From Paragonimus skrjabini miyazakii (taxonomy: Eukaryota > Platyhelminthes > Trematoda > Plagiorchiida > Troglotrematidae): DNA of 64,000 nucleotides. A program made the position numbers and the translations under genes. The notes under the pieces are model-generated. The model saw nothing but the letters and a program-made list of their open reading frames with translations, was not told the origin of the DNA and ran no database searches. Numbering within the stretch: position 1 is the first letter of the stretch; the number at the start of each line of letters is the position of its first letter. Positions 46,751-60,165 of the stretch are shown here, piece after piece. The stretch is taken from assembly GCA_014338405.1 (NCBI GenBank), contig JTDE01001331.1, forward strand, positions 71,376 through 135,375, in the 5' to 3' direction.

Positions 46751-49700
46751 GGAAAACGTTAAGCGTGATTAGTTAAGCTATGCGTGAGTTAGTGAGATCA
46801 ATTTGAGGCAACCATCACGGTGTAGTAATGTGACTTAAAGAGCGCACGAGTGCATGGGCGTGTTCCAACGTGTGCTGGAAATTTTGTAGAATCATCACAT
46901 AAACAATGAAGACAAGCCATTTAATCGCAGATTACTGAAGGAGATTAATTGTTCATTCGACGATAAGAGAGATGTTTGAACGATATAAATGAAGTAGATA
47001 ATCATTTGTCAGCAAAAGGAGGTTGAATTATCTCGTCAGTACATCTGCTTTAATATCCTTCAGATGTGTGAAGAATAAAGTGTGAACACCTGAACAGAAA
47101 CTTACCATGCACTTGAAAGTGCGAAATACTTCTCCATTAATTGCATCGACCAAGGACAAGTCCATAAATAGAGTCTTATCACCTGGTCGCTCAACCATAT
47201 GTGGCTGGGCCGACAGTACCTCGAACTACAACTCGCTGGAGTTATCCTGAAGGCTGTGACCTTTAGTTTAGGCTGTTCTCAAGTTTCCCGAAAAAACTGC
47301 AAAGGATTCACCTTTCTTCGGTTTGTGGCGCAGTGTTTAAACAAATCTAACGTTCACATTCCGTACGTTCTTCTTAGTAGGGTAGGGCCTCGCTGCAGCA
47401 AAAGCATACTACTGATTGAGTACCCAGCACGTTTACGGGAACGCCTGAGAAGTATGTATGTTCACTACTCAATTTGCTTGCATGAAAGCTGCGAACGACT
47501 TGTAACAGTTAATCGTTAGATACGAAAATTTCGTTGGTTGCTTTTAGTTGGGCAACCGTATCTTGGGCCGAACAGTCAAACCATTTGTGCTCTGGTGCAC
47601 GGGACTTCACATTCAATATAGCGTTTGTCCGTGAAGGGATGCTCACGATGCTTACGACCATTTTCTGCCAACTGACTGTGTACAAAAAGTGTCCGAATAT
47701 TGTTTCGTATCCAGTGAAACACAAAGGTTTTAGTATACCTGCGATCCTAAAAGAGGAGACCTACGCTTATCAATGTCAGTTATGACTTGCCGTTATTCAT
47801 GCATTTGAGTTGAAGTAAATAAGATGCAAATTCCCCGTCCATTAGATTACATCAATCTTGTCCGGAATTTTGCTCTCACAGTCAATGCATTCAAAGAATG
47901 TTTGTGTGACTGAGCACTTTCTGTTTCACGTACGGATATGCGTCGAAAAACCAGCATTAGATATGTACATCAGGTTGCATTCTGAACAAACGTACTTCGT
48001 TTGACTTTCCTGTGGATTGATGGATGCCGGCGCGGAAGTTATGCCGGAATTGGCATTTCTACGATGGACCGTAATTGTAAATCACGTTACCCCGATAAAT
48101 GAAATTACTGTACTTCTAGCCAGTCAAGGTTGGTTCCCATACAGCATAGTCGCCGTCAAAAAGAAACAGCTCAACGCAGCTGCCATTACAGCTATCAAGG
48201 ATGAACTTATCGAAGATAAGTACGCGGTACATTTGGTTCAGACAACAAAGTGATAACCAATTAAGTTTTACCTCAGTTTGCAGAAGCGACATGAAATCAC
48301 TGGAAGAAGCATGTTCCCCAAGTATGTCGATGGCGCTGTTTTCGGGATGCTTATTACCGATTGTTCCAAGTCAGCACTATTGAGCTACAGTTTTTCTGTC
48401 TCAAACGATACCACAAGACATGTTAATGCCCCACTGTCACTCGTGTGAATCAATTATACCCAGAAACTCAGTTAGCTCAATGTGAAGATACACATCCAGG
48501 GTATTTCCATCACAAGACATTCATCACTCAACTACCTAGGGGAATTTTCGACACAACAGACACCGGTCACTCAATATCAGTAACATTTTCATGAACATCA
48601 GGAGACTAATCTTTTTGCGTGATTTGCTGAAAAATAATTTCAACTTTAGGCCGCCTTATTTCAAGACTGAGTACCGCCTCCACAATTCATCTTTGCATAT
48701 ACTGTTACCTTTTAGTTGCCCATGGTTTTTTAATAAAAGAGCTCAAGCCGTCGAAAAAATCTACTCAATTCCTGGATCAAGTTATTGTTGTATTCTATTT
48801 TACTGCAAGCAGTGTCCTGAAAATAGCCTTGTGGATAATGGTCATTCTCTATAGAAAGACTTCTCGACTGTGCCTCATGGGTCACAGGTTTTTATGTCCT
48901 CATCCAAGCTCCCACATGTTTTGTGGTGCCTTCATTAAACACGTTTTAGAGAATTCTGGAAATGTTTAACTAGAGGACAACTGAGTAAATAAAAGCGTAT
49001 GCATTTTTGACAATTTATTTTACATTTCTAAACTCATAATATTGCGATTTCACTTTTACTTCAGCCATTGTAACTCACACTCTAATTTTCAATATTTTTA
49101 AATTTACGTTGACTGTAATTTCACCTTTTTGATGTATAAAGCAAAGTTTTTATTTTAGGTTAAACAACTATCAGTTCAGCGATTTCCAGCTTTGATCTGA
49201 ATTTCGTCAAGGCCTAGAATTTCAAATTTGTTGCAAATAAACTCCTATCATTCTTTTCAAAGGCAAATATCCAACACCTCACATATGCAATCCTCTGTAT
49301 CTTCATCTTTTCACTTGTAATACCTTATTATATGGCTTAATCACGTTCCTAACACGCAGCAACTAGCTTCCTATTGGCATTATTCTACAGCGCTTAACTC
49401 AGAAATCAGTATGCAGCTACCTTAGGTTCGTGTCATTCCGTCATTCTCTCTGTTGCTGGTGTTCAATTGCTCATACAGAGGATATATATGTCAGGGTCCG
49501 AGTAGCAGCTAGGTTAATCTGAACACTATTCATTTTGGACGTCTGACGCACATACCTGTGAAAAAAATAGGGGTTATAATATGAAGCACTGGAATGTCTT
49601 GGCAAAGTTATACTCCCTGACGGTTTACCAACATATATATTCAATGGTCCTGCTGTGATACCGCAGTCCATTGAAATTGCACATTGTACACCGACCCATC

Positions 49701-50435
49701 CGCCCACAGCACGTCATGAACGGCTGCTACTATGTTTATATAATTGACTGAAAAATAACAGCTTCTTTGACTGGTCCATAAACCAACGCACCACAAATTG
49801 CTGATCTCCTCTTGGTCAACGTCCCTACTGGACTGAATGAACAGCATTTTCAGTCAGTCATTTCAACCGATATGCAACAAATTCAAGTTGCCTTTTTGTT
49901 AAAGCATGTCAGTAGTGAGTATGCTTAACATGGTTGACAAAATGAAATGTAGATCCGAATTAAAAGGTCAATGCTGGCAAAGAAATAGATTACTGACAAG
50001 CTTTAACAAGGGTGAAACAGTGGTATAGTGATTTTTTGAAAGTTGCTGACTGAGGTGTTCACCTAACGTGAAGGGTAAATAGAAATGAATGGTAACAGTC
50101 TACTTGAAAGATTCCACCATGTTCAACCCATTTCACCTACCAGCCACTCTAAATGCTGTTCACTGTCTTGCTAAAAGTTTCATGTCTTTCTCAAAAGACA
50201 ATGAAGTAGATAACCAAGTTTGGTGCTAGTCAATGACATACCTTTTTTACAGACAACGATTGCTAAGCCAAAAAAAGGGTATTGAAATATTAAAAAAGAA
50301 TCACAATGAAGGAGCACATAGTGTCTGAGCCCACGCTAGTGTTATGGTTGACCACGCGAGCCCTTAGTTCGCGGTCCACGAACTGATCTTTCGATGTTCG
50401 ATCTTCGCTGTCTCACACAAAATTATTCGCAATAA
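46751..50435. other. no recognisable gene
   Basis: Frames of 60-106 codons without recognisable domains, including 47199-47519 (plus) and 48017-48253 (plus, with AVKKKQLNAAAITAIKDEL). 49020-49260 is very AT-rich. Nothing else is identified. Confidence 0.45.
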
Positions 50436-50439
50436 TGCG

Positions 50440-50930
50440 AATTTCAAGTGTGAGCACAACACCTCGACCCGGAGGAAGTAAGGACACAGGAAGTGTCATA
50501 TCTCACCCAAACTTGGTTGCCGCGGCCAATTGCTCCAGATCGTCATTGTACGTGACAGTGTACCATCGTCTGTGAACAATAACACCTGAACGGTTGATTT
50601 ATATAACAGTTCTAAGGTGCCAAGACATCGACTATTCAGCAAGCATTCATTTGTGCGGCAGTTTATTTGAAAATTGTCCTTCAGATTCTGAAGGGTGCCT
50701 GTTAGTGCTAGGGATGAGTGCAAGTTAAACGGGAGTGGGGACAAGACAAAACCCTGATTCACGCCTACGACAGTATTAAACTCAAACATTCATCCACATG
50801 ATATCACTTTTGCATTCATATTCACACTTAACATGCTAATCAAACTGACGAAACTACCTACAAATTCAAACTTGTTAGACACTCTCCATTAAGCTTCATG
50901 GTCCACGAAAACAAACGTCACAGAAAAATC
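50440..50930 (-). pseudogene. second LINE reverse transcriptase remnant
   Basis: Minus-strand motifs: FVDFSVTFVFVDHEA (palm box, usually DxxKAFDxVxHE), then FEFNTVVGVNQGFVLSPLPFNL (RT box GVxQGCVLSPLLFNL), then INCRTNECLLNSR, then VQVLLFTDDGTLSRT, where FTDD replaces FADD. The spacing and the CRTNxxLxNSR insert before the catalytic box are typical of APE-type LINEs whose product has RTDGxLFNLRRL at this place. It belongs to a different family from the 46 kb LINE. The part 3' of the catalytic box is not recognisable. 50496-50789 is open; upstream there are stops. Confidence 0.8.
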
Positions 50931-53900
50931 CACAAAGCATATAACGACCAATTGTGTTGATGATACTTCTCAACCATCTGAGAGGCGGCAAATCCCGTGT
51001 CAATCGTGCTGTGATTGACCCAGATTCCTTAAGATTCATCAGGAATATTCATCTCCAAAATTTAGTTAGCAAGTCGACTGAACAGAGTTCCTACGAGTAC
51101 ACGTCCAACACAGTTCAACAGCCTGATGCTGCGACAATTGTCTGTACTCTGTTCGCTCCATTCGGTTCCAGAACGAAAGTACCATGTGGGCAGCTTTGAA
51201 CTTCTACGGGATTATGTCCCGTTTCCAGGTGGAGTAAGTCAACTAATAAAAAGCGTGTTCAAGAACCCGGTCATCATGATCTAAGCTTTCCACTGTCTTT
51301 ATCCATCGCCTTGCAGTTTGGAGTCATTTGATGGCTGTCTTACCTCTCCTAGGTCTGTGACGGAGGTAACCGTCTTTTAATATATTTCTGTGACAAGTTA
51401 TTCAAGGTAATGCACCTAACGGTAGCTGTTTGCTCAAGTAGACTTCCAAAACGTTTGTGCCAGATCCAAATGCTGACTTTCAGTAGTGTACAGAAGGCGC
51501 CGTAGTCACCTGTCAACTAGTTATTTAGGAGACTGGACAGAAGGACCAAAAATTGCCTAGAGTAAATAAATGGAGCACCTGATACTGCCGACGGATAACA
51601 CAACCATGAGCCAATCCATTTTGCTTTATCCATCACTTGTCGTTGAGCGAGTTGGCGGCGCGAGCTGTGGAATAACAACTTGTCCGCATTGAGTGGGTCC
51701 GACACGCAAATAAAAATCACTTCGCTTTTTCCTTTTATCAAGCTGGAGATGACAGCACCCGTGTTGTCTGATGATTCCTGGCCTTTCTGACAATGAAGAC
51801 CGAAATTCTTAATGGCTTTCTGCTGGTTCTGAGCCTAAAGAGTTTGTTGCACACCGTCAAAGGTTTTGGACGGAGGAGTGTCTCTAAGCCGAATTGCAAC
51901 TTAACTTTGGAAAATAGACCTCCTCTTTAGATTTTTCAGTTGTCTGACGTCAAGTACTCGTCGCGAGCCGACTAGTCTACAAGAGACGGGTCTGTTGAAT
52001 TTGGTTTCACTCACTAGTCGCATGGTAGGCACTTCACAAAAGTCACATTGCCGTACGATCAAGTAAATAGTGGTGAACTGTCCGTGGATTGGTTCAGGTC
52101 GTGAGACAACCCACATGCAAGTGAAAGCGGATTGCTGATAAAACCAACTCGTGGATAGCAGAAACTTGCCTATCTGACTGACTGGAACGAAGTCATGAAG
52201 TCCAAGGACACCCTGAAAAGCTGCTGATTCTAACCGAACCGGTGCGTCGACGCCGCCAAAAACAAACAGTCGTGCAATCAGTGGAGGAGAACGAATTGCA
52301 CTAAAGGGTTGGTCGCCTTTTGGTCGCTCTTTTATAATCGGCGTGACCAACGGTTAGATGACAAACGTTAATAGACATAACGGACTTCCCCCGACCGAGC
52401 CTCAGACGCATGGGCTTAATTCGTGTGCTGATACCGTGCGGTTTGCTTATCCTCAAAGGAGTGATGCGATTAGTATACAAAAAGCAGGCACCGTGCACTT
52501 GAGTACAATCGACTGGAAAGCATATCCAGTAGAAAGAGTACCAAGCGCATATCTCTTCAGCTTATCTCGGTCTGCAAGTATTATCCAACTCAAGTCGGCT
52601 CGGTTGCATCGTAATCGGTGGTGTGCTGCTCCTTCATCGCATAGTGTTGCACTGATCTAGCATAGTAAACACTCCATGTCCTGACAGTTAATGTCCTGTC
52701 TGTACGGCCACATCCCTAGTCGACTTTAGAGAAACCCACACGGACCCTCTGGCCCGACATCTTGATCAGAGAGATATGAGAATATAGGGTTTTCTTGGGG
52801 AACCTAACCAGGGTTAACGCTTCGAACGTTTGATTCGTTTGTTTAATAGGAGACCGATCCAACCGAGTCCGCAACAAATAGGACGCTGATGTCTAGATCT
52901 CATAACTGCTAAGCACAGTTAACGTAATCGAACTACCTCAAGCTAATGTGAACGTTCTCGGTCGTAAAGAGTAATGCTTCGACAGCCGTATACAACTGCT
53001 GGGTGATCATAATGCTCGTTTTTTGGGAGTACCCCTTCTAATTCTTATGTTTTCAAAATTTGGCCATAGCATTCAATGAAGGGAGCAAGTGTCTGAAAAA
53101 TGATCCACTTCATCACAATTGTGGCATAACTAACAGAGATGACAGCCACACCACGTTCAATCGGTTATGACGACTGATTTAGGTGCCAACACAATAACGC
53201 TGTTTCTGTCATCACTACACACTGGTAGTAAGGGGTGGACAGTGTCCGTGCGCACTAACAGTGCCTATGACCGGTTATAAGTCAGGTGAATATAACTTCC
53301 CCACCACAAGCGATGCACCTAGACCTGACGAAACAGCAGGTAAGTGTTTCCTCTCGTAACACAAAGGGCTGTCACTTCGATCTTTCATTCACACTATCCG
53401 TATTTAATATGTCTAAATAAGGACAAAATCAGTGGTCCAGTGTCATCATACACGTACACAAGTTTACTCTCACGTCTCCATCCGTTTAATAGTGTGGACC
53501 TTCCAAACTGGAGAATTATGTAACCTGGGTTAATTATTAGAAAAGACGTCCCACAGTGTATCCATGCAAGCCCCGCAACGTTGATATGTTCACTACATTA
53601 GTAATCTCTCTCTCAAGATGAACTGAGGAACTCAACACAACATCACAAATCACTGCTAATGCCTTATCGGTCAGGAAACTTGTCTCTGTTCAGATGGGAG
53701 ATTCGCAAGTAACATCAAATCAACGTACGCACTCCATTTGGAATACTGGATTGTCTTGGCATTTGGAACATGTTAAAGCAGTTCAGTGGCTTGAACATTC
53801 AACCTCCTGCCAAAAATGTTGATACTATCAACATAATCGATAAATTTTCTACGGCAGCCTGACTTGTTCATAGTCAACACGACGAATCTCTCACGAAGAC

Positions 53901-54479
53901 CAACATTCGAAGGATTCCGCCAGCGTTGTCACAAAGTCATAGGGTTAAACGATTTAAAGTGCCTGTACTAGATAAAACTTTTCCCCAACTAGTGGAAGAA
54001 GATACTTTGGCACCTTTGCTGTTGCAATGTGACCCCTTATATCACTGGCATGGCTCAGTGATCAACCGATGGATCGTCAACAGAATGTCAGTCTTTAAGT
54101 TATCCATCTATTTTGACACCAAGCAATTCAGACACCTTTCAAGATGTAACCCTGGTCATTTTAAAAGGCGTAAAATGTTCCAGCATAGTCATAAAAAAAA
54201 CAGTTAGCGAACAAGCTAATTTTCACTTATTCATCGTCAACTAGCTGAATAAATCAAAACTTATGCCGCATCTTTACAAGGAAATCATCAAATAGGGTAA
54301 ACAGAGAACGGATGGTTAATGATGTTGGTCAAATCAATGTCAAACCGTAATCATGTATCAACTTGAATATTGGGTCTTGGCTGGCTAACAGAGTAGATAT
54401 TGGCCAAACCAGCTCCAAAGCCTAATCGAATAAGCAGTATTGAATTTCCTAGGATATTTAAAATTTAGTGGAATTTTTG
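50931..54479. other. no confident gene; unidentified 149-codon frame at 51901-52350 (minus)
   Basis: 51480-52760 is richer in GC than its surroundings and holds the longest open frame in the window outside the youngest PLE (149 codons, minus, 51901-52350). Its peptide includes VTPIIKERPKGDQPFSAIR and FQGVLGLHDFVPVSQIGKFL. I recognise no domain. It may be an old transposon protein or an exon, but no motif decides. The rest shows nothing. Confidence 0.35.
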
Positions 54480-56487
54480 GTTCAGGTATATTCAGAAGAA
54501 TTCGCTTCGCTGGTATCAAAATTCCCAGGTTGTACGGGTTACTCAAACCTCACAAAATTGAGTAACATTCAAACCAACTTTGGACATGTGGGACTTTTCA
54601 CAACACCCTCTGACTAAATGGTTGTCATACATATTAGATCTGTCGAGCAGAAACTTTAGAAGCACAGCTCAAGTGTTTCCTTTGATCTTGTGAACACAAT
54701 CAATTTGATTGGACAATCGATGATTTCTCTCTATTCCATCCTAATTTACCAAAGTGCCGTTAAAGAAGGTTACATATTAGCTATGTGATTACGTGGACGA
54801 TAGTGACAAAAACTCAGATACCATCAACAGAACTCGAACAGTCAATTTACCTGCGATTTACAATGTGCAATTTGCATTCAGTGGAGGAATTTATCGACAA
54901 CCGGTTTCACAATGAGACCTCCATTTAGACCACTAGTTGCAGACATTTTTGTGGCAAAAATGAAAGGCTGGAGTCATTGATAGTTCAATGCAATTTATGT
55001 TAGAGATACTTTGATGACATACTTTGCGTATTTGATAATAACGTAAATCCGACCGACCGCTTGTCCAGATTCAAACCCATGCGCTAATATTTGCAGATGG
55101 TAAGCCAAATAGGCTATTTCGAAGTACATATACGTCGCCAGTATATCGTTAGGCTCAAGTAGGTAACATCAATATATCCATTCTATTTCTCTTAGTGATT
55201 GCATCGAACAAGATCATGGTCGTTCGGCAACTAATCTTCTCTTTACAGAAACTTGGGTGTCTGCGGTCTTCTACCCATTCTTTTCTTCAACTTTGTTGGT
55301 GTACTCTATGATGAGTGGTTTGCCTGTTCTTTACATAGTCCAATCTGAATTTTGTCTTTCATCCTTATCCTCCCTAGAATGCACTAACTTACACTCGTAT
55401 ACTGAAATGCTTCTTGTAATACATTTTATGCATCTTTCTTCCTAGTATAGAACTTGTCATTGCAGTCTCTCGCTGTGTGTTTATTTTCCGAGAGATAAGG
55501 GTTTCCTTTTTATGCTGGCCAATTAATTGGTTAACCAGCATTGACCGGCTGGACACAAAGATCCCATTCACATACCTCTTGGTCTTATTCCCTCGGGTTT
55601 ACACCGGATACGTGGTGTGTGAGTGGGACCGCAAGTGATCCAGCGCAAGCCAGTTTCAGCGATGGTTCAGGACAGGCATTCTTCGGCTTTGGTCACTGTG
55701 GCAAACTAATCCGTTTTGGATGCCTTCACCCACACGTCTCCACGCTGATAGTTCAGTCCAGAGCGTGATAAACAAAAATGGTGTTTGGAATGGTTAGTAC
55801 ATTTATTTCATTAGTTTTGCACTGCTTGCCCTGTTTGACGTGCGCAGCCTTAAGAATTTCTACGGATGATGATGCCGCTGCTGAAGAATTGGCATCCTCA
55901 TCTACAATATTAACAGAAAACGGATACTCAGCAACGTTCATAAGTAATCATGCAATAGCTAAATGAAAAAGACCAGCCGAATGTAACAAGAATGAAAATT
56001 TCACACATCAGATTATCACTCAATGGTGATATGTTGGCCGAACTTATCATGTGAAGGCTCTCAAGTGCAGTTACTGGGGAATTTTGTGTCTCTAAATCAC
56101 GTGTCTACTTGACTCTCAATCCGGTTTTGTGTCCATGCTCTGAAGATAAAGTGCGTGCTTCTGCAGCCTCGTTCTGAGTGTACTCATTCATCTGTACCTG
56201 TGGAACTAGTTGTTGGTCATTCAACCAGACGTTTATCTGAACCGGTCCGTGCACACCAACCAGCCTGGCTCAACAGTGGAATAACTAAATGCCATATTAT
56301 TACACCTGATGGATTCGAATCTGCTTGTCAATGTAGTGGATGCATTTCGCCCAATCACCCTACTCAAGGTTACCCAGTCTACGGCAGTGATGCGTGGGAG
56401 TCTGTCCACAGCTGAAGCTACAGCAACTGTTTTGGCAATTACCAACCCAGTTAGCATGTCAAGACTCATTGTTCAATTTGACACTTG
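54480..56487 (+). pseudogene. degenerate Penelope-like element, RT and separated GIY-YIG
   Basis: The RT start is IRFAGIKIPRLYGLLKPHK (about 54500-54558), then MWDFSQHPLTKWLSYILDL, then FDLVNTINLIGQSMISL, then VQFAFSGGIYRQ, then PLVADIFVAKMK. The catalytic box is YFDD at 55007-55018 in RYFDDILCVFDN. These lie in different frames with many stops. The GIY-YIG end is at 56155-56290 (VVGHSTRRLSEPVRAHQPAW) followed, in another frame, by DSNLLVNVVDAFR and a tail with STAEATA to a stop at about 56487. The YFDD to HQPAW distance is about 1.2 kb against about 0.7 kb in the element at 4-6 kb, so some 0.5 kb has been inserted around 55.15-56.1 kb. Confidence 0.82.
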
Positions 56488-59400
56488 ATTACAGTTTGAC
56501 ACTTATTTGACCGATCTCATTGATCAGCAGTTATTCGTTTAACACATTAACGATTTCCTTGTTATAATGTACTTAGCATGTTGATGACGAACCAGTGAAT
56601 CAACTTGTTCGCTACACCATATTTTTCCTACCCATTTTTTCGATTATGTTCGACACAAAGTTTTATTAAACACGATTTCCCACAGTGAGCACCATCAACA
56701 CACGACCGTAACCTTCGCGTTCGGATGGTCCAGTTTGAAAAGAAGTGCTTTTGAAAATCAATCAGAAGAACATAAAATGTGCTAACCATGTCGCCTTAAG
56801 AAATGTAACGAAACAGTCACAAACGGATTCCAGTTTACAGCCTGTTTTGTACACCATTTTTCTTCAATTCTTTCTTTGTGTAAATCGTATCCATCTTTTA
56901 GGGTCACTGGATTCATAGTCAACTCTTTCACCATTCATATAAACGTAACCAAACTAGTCTACTATGTGTTCACGATACATATTCAGCTGAATTTAATGTT
57001 TCAGATTTACAACGACCTAAATACATGATCATTGTAGTGCTCAGAATTGAATCTTCGATGTTTTATGTGAAACGATTAAGGAAGTTAGCTGTGGCATTTT
57101 TGCTTTTGTTTTGGAGGCCTGTTTATAAAGAATTAGAAAATCTTATTTAGGTATATGGTCTTTTGTCTTATAGTTTGTGCTGGTCAACGCTCATCTCTAT
57201 TTTATCACACTTTAACGAGGTCTGGGTGCATGCGATAAACTTATTCTCAAACGTCTCTTTCATGTATCTCACCTGTTCGATTCCTCTTGCAGATCCTTGT
57301 TTAGTCAACCTTATTGCGATACGTCAGTGATCACTTAGTTTGCTGGCTTTTTATAGGAAAAACTAACACATTTACCAAAATTGTTGCTTGACTTAGTGAT
57401 TGCAATTTTCTTGCTCACATCTCAAAGAATCTCTTCATTCAGTGTGCTGAAGTCGTGCGTATAGTTATTTTGAACTTTCGACTTGTGAATGAACAAAACA
57501 CTAAAGCAAGCCGACAAGCTATCTATGGCAAGCCTAATTGGACGGAATGGAAGATAGTTTGAGACAGCCATAAACGCAAAGATGTTTCACATGGACACCT
57601 ACTCACAAACATGAATGTACCTAAGCAATTGCTAAGTATATCGCTAATCAGGCAATCATATAGTGTAAAACATCACCTGGTAAAAACCTTTATGGCAATG
57701 TGGTTAGTACAATGTAAAACAAGTCTAGATTCCAAATATCTTTAACAAAAATGTAGACTTCATAAATTATTCGTTGCACAAAAATGGTCACAGTTGCGAG
57801 TTGTCCGTTGATTCTACAGTTCTCGTTTTAACGGCGCTCTAACATCTTCGCCAACTAAAAATAGGCCGAGTGATGGGGAAGCACGATTCATAGTTGATTT
57901 GTGTCAGTTTCTACAAAATATGAGAACTATATTTGTTGCTAGAGCACACACTTGCTTTGAATCTCCAGAGTGACTTGTGAGTAGCAGAAATGAGCCAGAA
58001 GGCTTTTGAATGTTTGACAGAATATCCTCACTTTCTCACAATAATTCCAGTTCATTATGCAAAGCAAAGGCCTTCACATCTTGATGATCGTCCATCACAG
58101 GTATCGGGCTGTTTGCGTACTTTATGCTAACAACAGTTCCAACGTATAGAACAGTACAACTTGCATTTATTGCCAGAGATCCGTCCACTTAATGAACTTT
58201 CAGCCTAACGATCTTGTAGTTCCCCACAGTACCTCATAAATGACTGCATTGGTACACAGTTTTAGTAAGAAACAAACGATTGAGGCTTCCTAGTCCTGTG
58301 AATTATAGGCGTTGGACATTCTAGCATAACATCCCATTTGACATAATGTGGGCTACGGCTTCTCACATAACTCACATGTGGTGTTTGGTCTTTCCTTTGA
58401 GATATGTGACTCCAACTTGTGTTTCGCCTGTTCCAAAAATATTTTCACACAATGTACCATAGGCAGTTACCACGTTTTTCCATCAACTCACGTATCAATC
58501 GGTGTCTATAGTGTCTATATAGCCAAAATGCATTGCACGGAAAAATGAAAGTACCAACCTTTTCCACACAGTTCAGTTGCTATCCGCTAAGCATTCGCAG
58601 AAAGGAAAACAATGATCGCAGTCATTCAGTATGCAGAAAACAAATCGGCTTTGGAGTGCTACTCATCGAGTGATCGTCAGTCTATTAGACGGTAGCGACA
58701 AGCATTACAAACTTGACACAAACAACAAACAAATCGTCACATACTTGATCTAGGCCAAGAGAAATACTATCACATCTAATGGCAATATACCAGTGAAACA
58801 AACATCTTTTGAACATCCTATAATTTTCACTGTATTAAAGAATTTTTTCAGGGATTTAAGCGACTGCCGTTTTGAATAGACATCTCTAAACTCACTTCCA
58901 GGTGATAGATAACAATCCAATAATTGCATGTAAACAACATGTCCAATAAATGTTTCCATTTCATATAATCAGAACAAAAAGAAGGCATTTAAGCCAAAAT
59001 GTTTGTTTCCTCGTGTCAATCGCAAACATGAAACACAGAGATATTAGGCATCAGACAAACTGAAACAGACGCACATACTCAGACCCACGGTAACCCAACA
59101 GTTTGCCTCGGTCACTTTTGTCCATACGTCTTTAGCTGATACGTGCAAATAAGCATCGCCTCTCAAAAGACAACTTCAAGTTCCGATTGCTCAACCGCAG
59201 CTTGAATGAGCTAACCGAGCCAGCCTAGTGATCTGTTGTCATGACGGTTCGTCAATCAAAGAAGTAGAATTTCGAACACCTCGTTCACCAAGATGAGGCT
59301 GTTGAGTGAACAAATCTGTCAGTCGTTTCGAGGTGTTTCCGGCAACTCAGTAAGATGGTTGTTGATCTATTGCGCGTGCATGTGCGTCACTTTACTTACC

Positions 59401-59776
59401 AGTGAACTGATACACACTATTGGAGACGGGTTAGTAAGAGGAACCATTTTCGCGATTTCGGTTATATAGTGGTTTAGTTCAATTGTAATGTTTGTCTAGA
59501 ATTAACAGCCAGTGTTATGAGAACAAAGGTGGTCGATGCAACCTATCGGGTAGCTGCTATATTTACTGCGTAATACTTGATATCCCAACTGTCCGATGTA
59601 CGTACTCGTACATTTTGACTTAATGACTGATGAGGGCAAACAAAAGGAAAACGTATCGCTGCCTGTCTGTCTTCTGCTCAGACTAAAGGGAACTCGGTTT
59701 CTCAATTTCAATCCCAAACGCAAATTCGACGGATAAATGCATCGAATGTCACAGGTAGTAGCAGAGTAATTTAGGT
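56488..59776. other. no recognisable gene
   Basis: AT-rich DNA with short frames only and no recognisable repeat. Confidence 0.5.
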
Positions 59777-59905
59777 GAATGCAAACTGAACCCCGCTCAC
59801 AACTGATCGCCGCGTTTGCATTTCCATAGACTTCTCAGGCACCACTTTTCCAAAAGAGGTACTGGATTCGGGTTTCAATAATTTTACAGCCAATCATGGG
59901 TGCAC
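59777..59905 (-). mobile_element. old SINE fragment, hammerhead to tail
   Basis: In minus orientation it reads GTGCACCCATGATTGG, then GAAACCCGAATCCAGTACC, then GAGAAGTCTATGGAAATGC, then GGCGATCAGTTGTGAGCG. These align with hammerhead box 1, GAAAC and GTC parts and the tail of the 14.5 kb SINE. Box 1 is destroyed. GAAAC is at 59872-59876. Confidence 0.6.
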
Positions 59906-60011
59906 TACTCATAGGAAAATGTGGCGGAACATTTGTGTATGAAATTTCAGTCTTGCTCAACATGAAATCAATGTTGCAGTAGTCAACACGACTGTCTAAT
60001 AAAAATGTGGT

Positions 60012-60165
60012 AGCAATTCGAATCTTTCTCGTAACAAGGATATGCACTAGTGACGACCTCTAATAAGAGCGACCAATGAGTACATTGCTTCTTTTCGAAA
60101 AAGGTTATCTAGGAAATCCATGGAAGTGCTAAACCTACGATCAGCTAAATGATGTTTAATTCACA
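60012..60165 (+). mobile_element. old SINE fragment, B box to tail
   Basis: GCAATTCGAATC (B box-like), then GGATATGCACTA, then GTGACGA, CCTCT-AATA-AGAGC and GACC aligned to the hammerhead, then TTCTTTTCGAAAAAGG and ATCCATGGAAGTGC in the tail. Box 1 has G instead of the essential first C, and box 2 is GACC instead of GAAA. The ribozyme is dead. It faces away from the minus-strand fragment about 100 bases before it. Confidence 0.6.

Noticed and set aside
51901..52350. Reading 51901-52350 (minus) as Gypsy integrase/RT connection sequence
   Set aside because: A weak likeness of FQGVLGLHDFV to the Gypsy FLGLxxxYRRF motif is not supported by any neighbouring RT, protease or integrase motif.
59630..59665. 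Hammerhead suggested by CTGATGAGGG followed by GGAAAACG
   Set aside because: Stem II cannot form between the boxes and no cleavage triplet with a paired stem I is present.
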